Source: Spongiactinospora rosea (lineage in GTDB: Bacteria; Actinomycetota; Actinomycetes; Streptosporangiales; Streptosporangiaceae). From it: a DNA stretch of 64,000 bases. The notes below the pieces were generated by a model. It worked only from the letters and a program-made list of their open reading frames with translations, ran no database searches and was not told where the DNA came from. Location of the stretch: positions 90,420 through 154,419 of the forward strand of contig NZ_QMEY01000022.1 of assembly GCF_003315795.1 (NCBI RefSeq), written 5' to 3'. Position numbers and translations under genes: made by a program. Positions 40,537 to 49,386 of the stretch are shown here, in pieces; within the stretch, counting starts at the first letter, position 1; the number at the start of each line of letters is the position of its first letter.

Positions 40537-41424
40537 GTGACAACACTGGTGACAGGGGCGAGCGGCCGCATCGGCAGGTGGGTGGTCCGCGGGCTGGTCG
40601 GAGCGGGTGCGCGCGTCCGCGCGATGTCCCGCGACCCCGAGGCGGCACGGGCCCTGCTCCCGGCCGGAGTGGAGATCGTCCCCGGCGACTTCACGCGGCC
40701 CGAAACCTGGTCCGCGGCGCTCGACGGCGTGCGGCGGGTCCACCTCTTCCCGCGCGTCGATCCGGAGGGCGGGTTCGTACGGCGGGCGGTCGAGGCCGGG
40801 ACGCGCAGGTTCGTCGTCCACTCCGCGGTGGCGGCCGGCTTCGCGGAGGGCGGCACGCCCACGTCCGCGCTGTCCCCCCTGGAACGCCACCTCGCCCACG
40901 AACGCGACTGGCACCGCGGCGTCGAACGCTCGGTGGAGGCCACCGGCGTCGAATGGACCCACGTACGTCCCGGCCTGCCCGCGAACTGGGCCTTGGGCTG
41001 GGCCGATGGGATCCGCGGGGCGGGCGAGGTACGCTCACCCCACCCCGGCAGCGCGAGCGTGGTCGTCCACGAGGCCGACGTCGCCGAGATCGCTGTGTCC
41101 GCACTTCTTACCGACGACCACTTCGGCGCGACCTACACCATCACCGGGCCCGGTCCGATCACGCAGGCCGAACAGGTCCGGACGATCGGCGCGGCGCTGG
41201 GGCGGGAGATCCGTTTCGTGGAACTCACGCCGGAGCAGGCGCGGGCGGAGTGGCACGACCCGGCGGGTGGCATCGACGACGACGTACTGGACTGGCTGAT
41301 TCCGCTGCTCGCGTCCCCGCTCGTCGATATCGTCCCGGCGACGACGACGTACGAGGAGATCACCGGCCGTCCCCCGCGCACATTCGCCCAGTGGGCACAC
41401 GACAACGTGGCCGACTTCCAATAA
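40537..41424 (+). CDS. NmrA-like NAD(P)-binding protein
   Basis: A 295-residue atypical SDR. It starts TTLVTGASGRIGRWVVRGLVGAGARVRAMSRDP (Rossmann GxxGxxG). EIVPGDFTRPETW, HLFPRV and RFVVHSAVAAGF follow, and GVEWTHVRPGLPANWA replaces the catalytic YxxxK, as in NmrA/HSCARG-type sensors. It may be a redox-sensing binder or a reductase. The GTG start has GGGAG upstream. Monocistronic. Confidence 0.85.
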   Translation: MTTLVTGASGRIGRWVVRGLVGAGARVRAMSRDPEAARALLPAGVEIVPGDFTRPETWSAALDGVRRVHLFPRVDPEGGFVRRAVEAGTRRFVVHSAVAAGFAEGGTPTSALSPLERHLAHERDWHRGVERSVEATGVEWTHVRPGLPANWALGWADGIRGAGEVRSPHPGSASVVVHEADVAEIAVSALLTDDHFGATYTITGPGPITQAEQVRTIGAALGREIRFVELTPEQARAEWHDPAGGIDDDVLDWLIPLLASPLVDIVPATTTYEEITGRPPRTFAQWAHDNVADFQ

Positions 41425-41550
41425 CCGGCTGTCCGGCCCCCGACGATGCGGAGGTCGTCCGGGGCGCCCCGGACGACCCCACCGGTTACTTCCCCCGGTC
41501 GATCCGCTCTCATCAATGCCAAGTACCTACTCGCCCTCGTCAATACCTAG

Positions 41551-41661
41551 TACCTGATCGCCTTCGCTTCGTTCAGCCGCCCTTGCCTTGCCGGGCTTCG
41601 CCCGGCCTGTCGCTTCGGTCCGAGCCGTCCTGCGGGTGTGTGCCGGTGCGGGTCAGAAGAG
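41551..41661. repeat. Dispersed repeat copy R1
   Basis: A ~110-bp unit running from TACCTGATCGCCTTCGC to GTGCGGGTCAGAAGAG. It contains GCCGGGCTTCGCCCGGC, a strong hairpin. Two partial heads of the same unit lie just before it (41515-41550). Confidence 0.7.
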
Positions 41662-41662
41662 A

Positions 41663-41985
41663 GATGGGCCTGCTGACACTCCGCATACAGATTCCGCCAA
41701 CGCCGAGTACCTGATCGCCTTCGCTTCGCTCAGCCGCCCTTTCCTTGCCGGGCTTCGCCCGGCCCGTCGCTTCGGTCCGAACCGTCCTGCGGGTTCTGCG
41801 CCGGTCTGGGGGATGGGCGGTGTTGGGCGTGCGGATTCGACTGATGCGCCCCGGCCCACCTGGTCGACATCGCCGTCCGCACCCCCCTGGCAGAACATGT
41901 CGCCCTGCCCAGCGTGGCCCACATGGGCTACCCAGAAAGGGAACCCCTCCGAGCGCATCTCCACCACCGCCTGCGCCCTACTCAA
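41663..41985 (+). pseudogene. Broken second copy of the alpha/beta hydrolase gene, split by repeat R2
   Basis: 41663-41706 matches 43168-43208 of the intact hydrolase gene (GGGCCTGCTGACACTCCGCA against GAGCCTGCTGACATTCCGTA). 41833-41985 matches its 3' end, including GCCCACATGGGCT and GGAACCCCTCCG. Repeat copy R2 sits between them, replacing ~90 bp. Only the C-terminal third is represented, and the frame is disrupted. Confidence 0.7.
41708..41815. repeat. Dispersed repeat copy R2 (inside the hydrolase pseudogene)
   Basis: Near-identical to R1 over GTACCTGATCGCC to GAACCGTCCTGCGGGT, with the same central hairpin. Its ends coincide with the break in homology of the hydrolase pseudogene. Confidence 0.7.
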
Positions 41986-41997
41986 GCCATGTCCGTG

Positions 41998-42106
41998 GCT
42001 GATCGCGTTCGCTTCGCTCAGTCGTTCTTCCTTGCCGGGCTTCGCCCGGTCTGTCGCCTCGGTTGGAGCTGTCCTGCGGGTCTGTGCCGGTGCGGGTCAG
42101 AGGAGG
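41998..42106. repeat. Dispersed repeat copy R3
   Basis: The same unit with about 10% differences: GCTGATCGCGTTCGCTTCGC to GTGCGGGTCAGAGGAGG, hairpin GCCGGGCTTCGCCCGG present. Confidence 0.65.
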
Positions 42107-42225
42107 ATTCTTGCTGCTCACCGGGCCGCTGCCGGAGGCCCGGGGGTAAGTCAAGCCTTACCTTTTGGTGATTTCTCCGCTTATGCTCGCTGGCGAGGAA
42201 ACGACCATTGGGGAGGTTGATCGGC

Positions 42226-42591
42226 GTGGCCGAGAATATCGGTGAGAAGGCTGTTCGGTGTCTGCGGCTGCTGGAGTCCTACGATTTCACAGGGGTTCAG
42301 GAGATGTGTACCGAAACGGCGACCGTCTGGCACAACGACGGCAGCGGGGAGCAGCTAATGGGCGAAAAACTGGAACAGCTCAGGCTGCTCGTGGGTGGTG
42401 TTCGCTCGTTGCGCTATGAGATCATTCGGCAATTCTTTGATTCAGATGAAGTGCTACAGCAGCAGGTGCTTCGGGCGATCACGGCCGACGGCACGGTGAA
42501 TGAAATCCACGCCACGATGTACTTCCGCTTCGATGGCGGTCTCATCGATCGGATCGAGGAGTACTCCTACGCGGTCCCGGCCGGGCGCTGA
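42226..42591 (+). CDS. SnoaL/NTF2-like small protein
   Basis: A 121-residue alpha+beta barrel protein: CLRLLESYDFTGVQEMCTETATVWHNDGSGEQ, MGEKLEQLRLLVGG, LRYEIIRQFFDSDEVLQQQVLRAI, then HATMYFRFDGGLIDRIEEYSY. The pattern matches SnoaL-type NTF2 folds. GTG 42226 is preferred because GGGGAGG lies nine bases upstream. It is 14 bases before the hydrolase gene, so they share a transcript. It may bind or isomerise a small hydrophobic compound. Confidence 0.75.
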   Translation: MAENIGEKAVRCLRLLESYDFTGVQEMCTETATVWHNDGSGEQLMGEKLEQLRLLVGGVRSLRYEIIRQFFDSDEVLQQQVLRAITADGTVNEIHATMYFRFDGGLIDRIEEYSYAVPAGR

Positions 42592-42605
42592 GGGGGGTGG
42601 GCACG

Positions 42606-43478
42606 GTGGAAGGCAAGATCGCGGTGCCGGGCGGGAAGGTCTGGTACCGCAGGACGGGCGGTGGTGGCGTGCCGCTGTTGCTCGTCCATGGCGGGCCCGG
42701 CTACCCGAGTGATCTGTTGTTCGAGGCGTTCGAGCCGCTGGCCGGTGAGCGTGAGGTGATCTGGTACGACCAGCTCGGGGTGGGGCGTTCCGATCCTCTC
42801 GATGATGTGTCGCTGCTGACGGTGGACCGCTTCCTGGACGAACTCGGCGCGGTCATCGAAGGTCTCGGCCTGCGCCGGCCGCACGTCTATGGGCATTCCT
42901 GGGGGGCCATGCTGGGGCTTCAGTACGCGGCGCAGCGGGCCCCCGATTGGACGAGCCTGGTCTGTGCCAATGGGGTGGCGAGCGTGCCGAGGTTCCAGGA
43001 GGAGTTGCAGGGGCTGATGGCGGGGTTGCCGGGGGATGTGCTGGATCGGACGTACGGGCGGGAATTGCGCGGGGAGACGGACGACCCGGATTATTGGGCG
43101 GCTCAAGAGGAGTACTTGCGCGCATGCGTGGTACGGACCTCAACGATCAGCCTCGACGCGGGCCGAATGAGCCTGCTGACATTCCGTACACTGATCGGAC
43201 ACGCCGATTACCACATCACCGGCACCTTGAAGGACTGGGACATCTTCCCTGAGCTGGGTCGAATTCGCGTCCCCACACTGGTCTTCGGCGGCGAATTCGA
43301 CGAGTGCGTCCCGACGCATCTGGCCGACATCGCCGCCCGGATACCAGATTCAGAACACATCACCCAGCCCGGCGCGGCCCACATGGGCTTTCTGGAAAAG
43401 GAACCCCTCCGCAGCGAGTATATCTCCACCATCGCCGCCTACCTCGCCCGCATAGAGTCCCGCCCACGCCCCACCTGA
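42606..43478 (+). CDS. Alpha/beta hydrolase (proline iminopeptidase-like)
   Basis: A 290-residue alpha/beta hydrolase. LLLVHGGPGYPSDLL is the oxyanion-hole HGGPG, VIWYDQLGVGRSD is typical of the iminopeptidase subgroup, and the nucleophile elbow is VYGHSWGAMLG. The Asp is in GEFDECVP and the His in GAAHMGFLEKE. A GTG nine bases upstream is an alternative start. It is co-transcribed with the SnoaL-like gene. A broken copy of its 3' third lies at 41663-41985. Confidence 0.87.
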   Translation: MEGKIAVPGGKVWYRRTGGGGVPLLLVHGGPGYPSDLLFEAFEPLAGEREVIWYDQLGVGRSDPLDDVSLLTVDRFLDELGAVIEGLGLRRPHVYGHSWGAMLGLQYAAQRAPDWTSLVCANGVASVPRFQEELQGLMAGLPGDVLDRTYGRELRGETDDPDYWAAQEEYLRACVVRTSTISLDAGRMSLLTFRTLIGHADYHITGTLKDWDIFPELGRIRVPTLVFGGEFDECVPTHLADIAARIPDSEHITQPGAAHMGFLEKEPLRSEYISTIAAYLARIESRPRPT

Positions 43479-43509
43479 TCCCCAGCGCCATCCATTTGCC
43501 CTGCGTCCG

Positions 43510-43580
43510 TCAATGCCAAGTACCTGATCGTCTTCGCTTCGCTCAGCCGTTCTTTCCCTGCCGGGCTTCGGTTCGAGTCG
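43510..43580. repeat. Dispersed repeat copy R4 (truncated)
   Basis: It begins GTCAATGCCAAGTACCTGAT, as ahead of R1, and continues through TTCGCTTCGCTCAGCCGT to GCCGGGCTTCGGTTCGA, where similarity stops in the hairpin. Confidence 0.6.
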
Positions 43581-43909
43581 AGAGTCCACATTCAGGCGGT
43601 ACGGTCGCGTTTGCGCAGGTCGTGGCAATCGGCCTCGGGCTCGGTCCCATGAGTTCCACTGCTGGCTGAAAACCGCTGAGTTGGGTCCGAGAGGTCTGTG
43701 CGGCTGCGTGGCCGAGGGGACGCCCGGGGGATTGCGCCGCCGAGTCCTCGTTGCCGTTGCTTCCGTGGTTGGGCCGCTCGTGCCCGGGTGCTGGCTGATC
43801 CTCGCCTTTGGACGCGAGCCGAAAGTGGATACGAAATGGTCTGGCGGGTGGTGAGGGATGTGCGGCACGGTCCCTAACCGGACAAGGTGGTGTCGAGGCG
43901 GGAGTTGGC
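43581..43909. other. Intergenic stretch, nothing convincing
   Basis: No motif-bearing frame is present. It probably contains the promoter of the SDR gene; no dyad stands out. Confidence 0.4.
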
Positions 43910-44746
43910 GTGGCTGAGAAGAAGGTCGCCGTTGTGACCGGGACGTCCAGTGGGATCGGTCTGCACACCGCTGTGGGGCTGGCCCGGGCGGGTGTACAGG
44001 TCGTGGCCACCATGCGGGACACCGGTATGGCCGGTCCGTTGCTGGCGGAGGCGGCGGGGCAAGGGGTGGAGATCGCGGTACGCGGGCTGGATGTCACCGA
44101 TCGGGCCGGGGCCGTGCGGTGTCTGGATGAGGTGGCGGAGGAGTACGGGCCGGTGGGCATCCTGGTGAACAATGCCGGGCAGTGCATCGCCGGGACGCTG
44201 GAGGAGCTGGACGACGCGGCCCTGCAGCACATGCTGGACGTGAACTACCTGGGAGTGGCCGCGCTCACCCGTCATGTGCTGCCGTCGATGCGCGAGGCCG
44301 GAGCCGGTCGGATCGTCACCGTCAGCAGCAATGGTGCCGCCCATGGCGAGCCCTTCCTGGACGCGTACTGCGGCTCGAAGTTCGCCGTCGAGGGGCTGAT
44401 GCAGTCGCTCGCGCCCGTGGCCGCGCGTTTCGGGGTGGCGGTCAGTGTAGTCGAACCCGCGTTCACCGCGACGAAGATGACCGAGAACATGGACTTCAGC
44501 CGGGTCTTCGGCCCCGATGACCCCTACAACGGCCTGGCGGAGAACTTCGCCCGCCATGCCAACGGCCTCATGGCGCAGGCCCAACCGGCGGCCGAGGCGG
44601 CGGCGGTCGTGGTCGAGGCCGCGATGACCGACAGCCCGCGTTTCCGGTGGCAGACCTCCGAGGCGGCCAGGGAGCTGGTCGGGCTGTCCATCTCGGATCT
44701 GGACGGCGGCAACGTCATCAGCGCGATGTCCACCTGGCTGGACTGA
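43910..44746 (+). CDS. Short-chain dehydrogenase/reductase
   Basis: A 278-residue classical SDR: VVTGTSSGIGLHTAVGLARAG (TGxxxGIG), ILVNNAGQC (NNAG), VTVSSNGAAH (catalytic Ser) and YCGSKFAVEGL (YxxxK). The GTG at 43910 follows GGCGGGAG. Substrate unknown; the sequence style is that of oxidoreductases with broad specificity. Confidence 0.9.
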   Translation: MAEKKVAVVTGTSSGIGLHTAVGLARAGVQVVATMRDTGMAGPLLAEAAGQGVEIAVRGLDVTDRAGAVRCLDEVAEEYGPVGILVNNAGQCIAGTLEELDDAALQHMLDVNYLGVAALTRHVLPSMREAGAGRIVTVSSNGAAHGEPFLDAYCGSKFAVEGLMQSLAPVAARFGVAVSVVEPAFTATKMTENMDFSRVFGPDDPYNGLAENFARHANGLMAQAQPAAEAAAVVVEAAMTDSPRFRWQTSEAARELVGLSISDLDGGNVISAMSTWLD

Positions 44747-44857
44747 CGGCCGTGACGGTACGGCGTATGATCATCACAGCATGTCATCGAGGGGGCGATG
44801 AGCAGGCACGTTGCTCGGCCCATCGGTTTGTCGGTGCGGTGATCTAGTGTCCCGGCC

Positions 44858-46186
44858 ATGACTTCAGCGACGCAGGCGTACACGTACGCCGCGCCCTCCT
44901 CCCTCATCGACGGTCGCCTCGGACTGGCGACCTCCGGCGGCCGGGCCCTGTCCGGCCCGGCCGTGGCACCCCGCTTCTTCAGCGGCGTGGTGACCCAGAC
45001 GGCCCCCGCCGCGGCGGCCCTGCTCGGCGTCGCCGATGTGGCGCTGGCCCGGTACCACCAGCCGCAGGCGCGGCCCGGGTGGGTGCGTGACCCGGTGGTG
45101 ACGTGCAATGGGGACCGGCTGCGGTTCGAGTCGTTCTCGGCCTGTGGCGGGGTGTACGCCCGGCTCGACCTGCTCGGTGGCGCGCTCGACGGCGAGGTGT
45201 TCGACCGGGGCACCACCAACGTCGATGTGAACCCGCCGCTCCGGGAGGCGCTGGCGCGCATCGGGGCGCGGGATCCGCTGCACCTCGGGGTCGGGCTGGA
45301 CGAGCTGGTCGTGACCACGATGGAGGGGGCGGTCGTGGAGAAGAAGGTGCCGCTGCCCGAGCGGTGGTTGCGTGGTTTCGCCGAGGTGCAGGTCATCGCC
45401 TCGGGGATGGACCAGCGCGGCGAGCTGACCGGCATGGCGGCGGTGCGGTTCCTGCGCGGGCTGCCCAAGAAGGGCACGGTGTGGGTGGCGCAGGCGGGGC
45501 GTGACCTGAAGGTCTCCGACCGGCGGGTACCGGGCTCGGTACAGCTCGCGGGGCCCAACCGGCTCGCCACCCTCCTGCCGCTGCTGCGGTTCGCGAAGTC
45601 GCTGCGGGTGTACGGCCCGGCCGACGCCGCCTCCAGCGCCTGGGAGCTGGAACTGCCCGGCATGCGCTACACGCTCACCCTCTCGCCCGAGGGCTGGCGC
45701 GGGTTCTCCGGCGAGGGCGCGGTGCTCAACGACCTGGCCACCGACGAGGCCGAGAACGACGCCGACGTGGTCGGCATGCTGCTCAACTTCGAGCCCGAGG
45801 TCGAGATCGGCCTGCTGGCCGACCGCGCGGGCCTGCCCGCCGACCGGGTGCGGGCCGCGCTGACGCAGCTCGGCGTGGCCGGCCGGGTCGGGTACGACCT
45901 GTCGGAGGCCGCCCACTTCCACCGCGAGCTGCCCTACGACAAGGACAACGTGCTTGTGCTCAACCCGCGGCTGGCCAAGGCGCGCAGGCTCGTCGACGCG
46001 GGCGCGGTGCACCTCGAAGGCGAGCTGGCCACCGTCACCACCTCGGGCGGCGCGCGCCGGGTCTCGCTGACCGACGGGTCCTGTACCTGCGAGTGGTGGT
46101 GGGACCATCGCGGCTCCCGCGGGCCGTGCAAACACGTGCTGGCCGCCCGGATCGTCGCCCGCGCCGCCGTGGAGGTCTCCCGATGA
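44858..46186 (+). CDS. SWIM zinc-finger protein
   Basis: A 442-residue protein. A C-terminal SWIM motif reads CTCEWWWDHRGSRGPCKHVLAA (CxCx(n)CxH, about residues 410-431). The remainder is alpha/beta with a probable winged-helix-like segment (IGLLADRAGLPADRVRAALTQLGVAGRVGYDL, about 325-355). SWIM fingers bind DNA or proteins. The stop overlaps the next start as ATGA. SWIM genes of this type usually travel with large HEAT-like or MoxR/VWA partner genes of unknown biological role. Confidence 0.85.
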   Translation: MTSATQAYTYAAPSSLIDGRLGLATSGGRALSGPAVAPRFFSGVVTQTAPAAAALLGVADVALARYHQPQARPGWVRDPVVTCNGDRLRFESFSACGGVYARLDLLGGALDGEVFDRGTTNVDVNPPLREALARIGARDPLHLGVGLDELVVTTMEGAVVEKKVPLPERWLRGFAEVQVIASGMDQRGELTGMAAVRFLRGLPKKGTVWVAQAGRDLKVSDRRVPGSVQLAGPNRLATLLPLLRFAKSLRVYGPADAASSAWELELPGMRYTLTLSPEGWRGFSGEGAVLNDLATDEAENDADVVGMLLNFEPEVEIGLLADRAGLPADRVRAALTQLGVAGRVGYDLSEAAHFHRELPYDKDNVLVLNPRLAKARRLVDAGAVHLEGELATVTTSGGARRVSLTDGSCTCEWWWDHRGSRGPCKHVLAARIVARAAVEVSR

Positions 46187-49100
46187 CCCTGTGGACGGAG
46201 ATCTGTGACCTGGTCCTCCGTGACCGGGTCGCCCGCTTGGCCGACCGGCTGGTCGCGCTCACCGAGGAGGAGCGCGCCGAGCTGGGCGGGCGGTTGCCCG
46301 GCCTGGTCAAGGAGCTGCGCCGGGTCCGCATCGAGGAGATGTTCGGCGATCGCGCCGACGACTCCGCGGAGGTCGCCTGGGAGATCGGCGAGCTGCTCGA
46401 CGGGCGGGCCGACGCGCTGCTGCTGGCCGGGGTCGGCGTCATCACCGGCCCGGCCGCCGCCGTGACCTGGATGACCAGCCGCGATGTCAACCGTCGCTGG
46501 GCCGGGGACATCGATGTCGCCCAGGCGTGCCGGGTGGCGGCCTCCCGTCCTCTGGAGTGGCGGCGTGAGGTCGCGGTCCGGCTGGCCCGGCGGATACGCC
46601 GGCCCGCCGACCGGATCGCGCCGCTGGCCGTGGCGTTGCTGCGCGAGTCCGGTGCCGCGCCGCCCGACCACGACCCGCTGGTGGCCGCCTGGCTGGCCGA
46701 GCCGCACGTGGTCTATGACCCGCTGACCCCCCTGCTGCTGCCGCGCGTCTTCGACGCCGAGGGCGCGGGCCGCGCCCTCCGTGACGAACGCCTGGAGCCC
46801 CGCCCCACCCGCTGGCTGGCCGCCGCCACCCGCGAGCTGCCGAGGGAGCGGGTGCTCGACGGCTGCGTGAGCCGTTTCCTGCGCGGTGGCGACACGCAGG
46901 ACCTGCGGTTCTTCGTACGGCTGCACACGCTCGCCGACCCCACGCCCGCCGAGACCGCGTCCCGGCTGCGCGACTACCTGCGGCTGCTGCCGTCGGCCCC
47001 GGGCACGGTCGCCGAGCTGGCCGCCGGGCAGGTGCGCGCGGCGATGCCGCTCGACCACGCCGACCTGGTGGAGGCGATCGAGGCGCTCACCTTCAGGGAG
47101 GAGGCCAAGCTCGCCGCCATCGGCCTGCGCTGGCTCGACCAGGCGGTGCGGGCCGCGCCCGAGTCGGCCGCCGATTTCGTGACCGCGCTGACCACGGCGT
47201 ACGCGCACAAGTCCTTCGACGTGCGCGACCGCGCGGTCAAGGTGACCCTGAAACACGCCGGCCTGCTCGGCGAGCACGCCGAGGTGATTCTCGACGGCAT
47301 CCGCGATCTCCCCGCCCACCTGGGCGTGAAGCTGGCCGAGCGGCTGGGCGGGGAGATCCCGGTCGAGGAGCTGCTGGAACGCAAGGTGTTCCCGCCGCTG
47401 CCCGAGCCGCGAAAGCCGCAGCGGTTTCCCGAGCCGTCGATCTCCGCCGGCTACGGTGAGGACTGGGTCGGCCAGGAGAGCTGGCTGGCGGCCTTCGTCG
47501 CCGGGGCCGCCGCCGACCGGGCCGGACTGCGCCGGCGGCTTCAGCCGCACGCCGAGCAGAACGAGGGCTACTGGCGTTCCAGGGAGGTGCGCTACGACGT
47601 CGACGACTGGCGGTCGGCGCTGTCCGCCGAGCTGATCAACCCCGGCAGTGTGCCGGAGGTGCCGCCGTTCGGGCCGGAGAAGTTCTGGGACGAGTCAAGC
47701 CATTCCGTGCGAGTACGCGTCCTCACCCGCGGCGAGGAGCCCGAACCGGAGCCGTCGAAGAGGCGGATCACGGTCGGCGGTGTCTACCGGCCGGGCCGCT
47801 ACCTCGACGACGACGCCCCGCTGCGCGCCTTCTTCATCACCTGGAACACCGATGACGGTCCGGGCGGGGCGGTGGCCCGCGAGGGCGACCAGGAGATCCC
47901 CTTCGCCAGGGGCCGGATCCACCTGAACGGTTCCCCTGCCGACGACGAGAACGAGGAGAACGTCCAGTACGAGCAGGACGACCCCCGCTCGGTGCGGTCG
48001 AGGCCGGGCGTCGTGTACGACGACTCCGAGGAGGCCATGCCGTACCACATCCTCGACCGCGCCTACGAGCGCATGGCCGAGCTGGGCGTGGACCCGGCCC
48101 GGATCGCCGCCATGCGGGCGGGGGAGCAGGTGCCCCCGCCCGGCCCGGACGAGCCGCTGGTGCAGGTGACCGTCGCGTTCGTGCCGTCCCGGCTGCGTTC
48201 CTTCCTGCGCAAGGCGCTGCCCGAGCAGGACGAATGGCGGCGGCGCAACCATCTGCCCCACCCCAGGCGCGTCTCCCCGCCGCACGACTTCCTGCTGCAC
48301 CGCTACGCGGAGCTGGCCGAGGCCCTGCGCAACGACACCCTGCCGCCCGTACTGCTGGCCACGCCCACCTGGATGAGCGGCCACCTCGACCCCGACGTAC
48401 TGGTCGATCGGCTGGAGACCTGCGCCGCCGCCGGGGTGGAGCCGCCCCCGGCCGACCTGGCACAGGCGCTGCTGCGGCTGCCGCGCGGCGCCCACCGGGC
48501 GGCGGCCGACCGGGCCGCCAAGGTCGATTCGGAGGCGGCGCGCTCGGCCGCCCGCTGGCTGGCCGGTGGCGGCATGGCCGACCCCGAGTGCGGCCTCGTG
48601 TGGCGGCACATGGTGGACGCGTCCATGGTCGAGTTCGGCGACGGCGAGCCGGAGCACTTCACGTCGGTCAGGCTGAAGCCGGTGCTGCGGGTGACGGCCC
48701 CGACCGGCCATCGGCTGATCGACGAGGTGCTGTTGTCCGAGCCGCACGACTGGGCGGCCGACTTCAAGGGCACGCCGCGGGCGTGGCCCGCCATGCTGCC
48801 CTCGCATCGCGAGGTCGTGGCCGTCAACCTGCTGCCCTACCTGCTGCACGGGCACTGGAGTGTGGGGGTGACATCCACGGACGTCACCGGCCTGGACATC
48901 GCTCAGGGTCCGATGGGCGAGCCGATGGCGGTGATCCTGGCCTTCCTCCTGTCCGGCGACGCGTCCGGCATGATCCCGCTGGTCCTGGACATGGCCGCCA
49001 GGGGCGAGCTGCCCGCCGAGGCGATCGGCCGTCAGCTCGCGCTGGTGCTGCGCCGCACCTGGCGGGAGATCCGGCCCACCGTCGCGGCCCTGGGCGAGCT

Positions 49101-49344
49101 GGCCGCCGCCGGTGGCCACCGCGAGGTGTGGCGCATCCTGCGTGAACTGCTGCCGGAGCTGTTGCCGGGCCAGGGCAAGCGCACCACCGTCACCCACACC
49201 GAACTCGTCGCCTTCGCCGCCGACGTGGCCGGCTGGACCGACGCGCGCGGGGAGATCCCGATCATCGCCGAGTACGCGGGCAGCACCCGGACGAACCGCT
49301 TCGCCCACGAATGCAGACGCCTGCACACCCAACTCACCGGCTGA
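46183..49344 (+). CDS. Large HEAT-like protein coupled to the SWIM gene (DUF6493-like)
   Basis: A 1053-residue cytosolic protein, mostly repeated helix pairs (for example LRDYLRLLPSAPGTVAELAAGQ and DVRDRAVKVTLKHAGLLGEHAEVILDGI). An acidic middle part with beta-rich character follows (DDDAPLRAFFITWNTDD, then ENEENVQYEQDDP), then further helical repeats to the end. No catalytic motif is visible. The architecture and its coupling to a SWIM protein match the actinobacterial DUF6493-type family. It probably forms a scaffold with the SWIM protein. Confidence 0.75.
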   Translation: MTLWTEICDLVLRDRVARLADRLVALTEEERAELGGRLPGLVKELRRVRIEEMFGDRADDSAEVAWEIGELLDGRADALLLAGVGVITGPAAAVTWMTSRDVNRRWAGDIDVAQACRVAASRPLEWRREVAVRLARRIRRPADRIAPLAVALLRESGAAPPDHDPLVAAWLAEPHVVYDPLTPLLLPRVFDAEGAGRALRDERLEPRPTRWLAAATRELPRERVLDGCVSRFLRGGDTQDLRFFVRLHTLADPTPAETASRLRDYLRLLPSAPGTVAELAAGQVRAAMPLDHADLVEAIEALTFREEAKLAAIGLRWLDQAVRAAPESAADFVTALTTAYAHKSFDVRDRAVKVTLKHAGLLGEHAEVILDGIRDLPAHLGVKLAERLGGEIPVEELLERKVFPPLPEPRKPQRFPEPSISAGYGEDWVGQESWLAAFVAGAAADRAGLRRRLQPHAEQNEGYWRSREVRYDVDDWRSALSAELINPGSVPEVPPFGPEKFWDESSHSVRVRVLTRGEEPEPEPSKRRITVGGVYRPGRYLDDDAPLRAFFITWNTDDGPGGAVAREGDQEIPFARGRIHLNGSPADDENEENVQYEQDDPRSVRSRPGVVYDDSEEAMPYHILDRAYERMAELGVDPARIAAMRAGEQVPPPGPDEPLVQVTVAFVPSRLRSFLRKALPEQDEWRRRNHLPHPRRVSPPHDFLLHRYAELAEALRNDTLPPVLLATPTWMSGHLDPDVLVDRLETCAAAGVEPPPADLAQALLRLPRGAHRAAADRAAKVDSEAARSAARWLAGGGMADPECGLVWRHMVDASMVEFGDGEPEHFTSVRLKPVLRVTAPTGHRLIDEVLLSEPHDWAADFKGTPRAWPAMLPSHREVVAVNLLPYLLHGHWSVGVTSTDVTGLDIAQGPMGEPMAVILAFLLSGDASGMIPLVLDMAARGELPAEAIGRQLALVLRRTWREIRPTVAALGELAAAGGHREVWRILRELLPELLPGQGKRTTVTHTELVAFAADVAGWTDARGEIPIIAEYAGSTRTNRFAHECRRLHTQLTG

Positions 49345-49386
49345 ACACTTGTATTGGAAGCAATGTGTCTGTATATGATGCTGAAC

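Noticed and set aside
41653..41985. Minus-strand frame over the repeats (110 codons)
   Set aside because: It consists of repeats R1/R2 and hydrolase pseudogene DNA read on the wrong strand.
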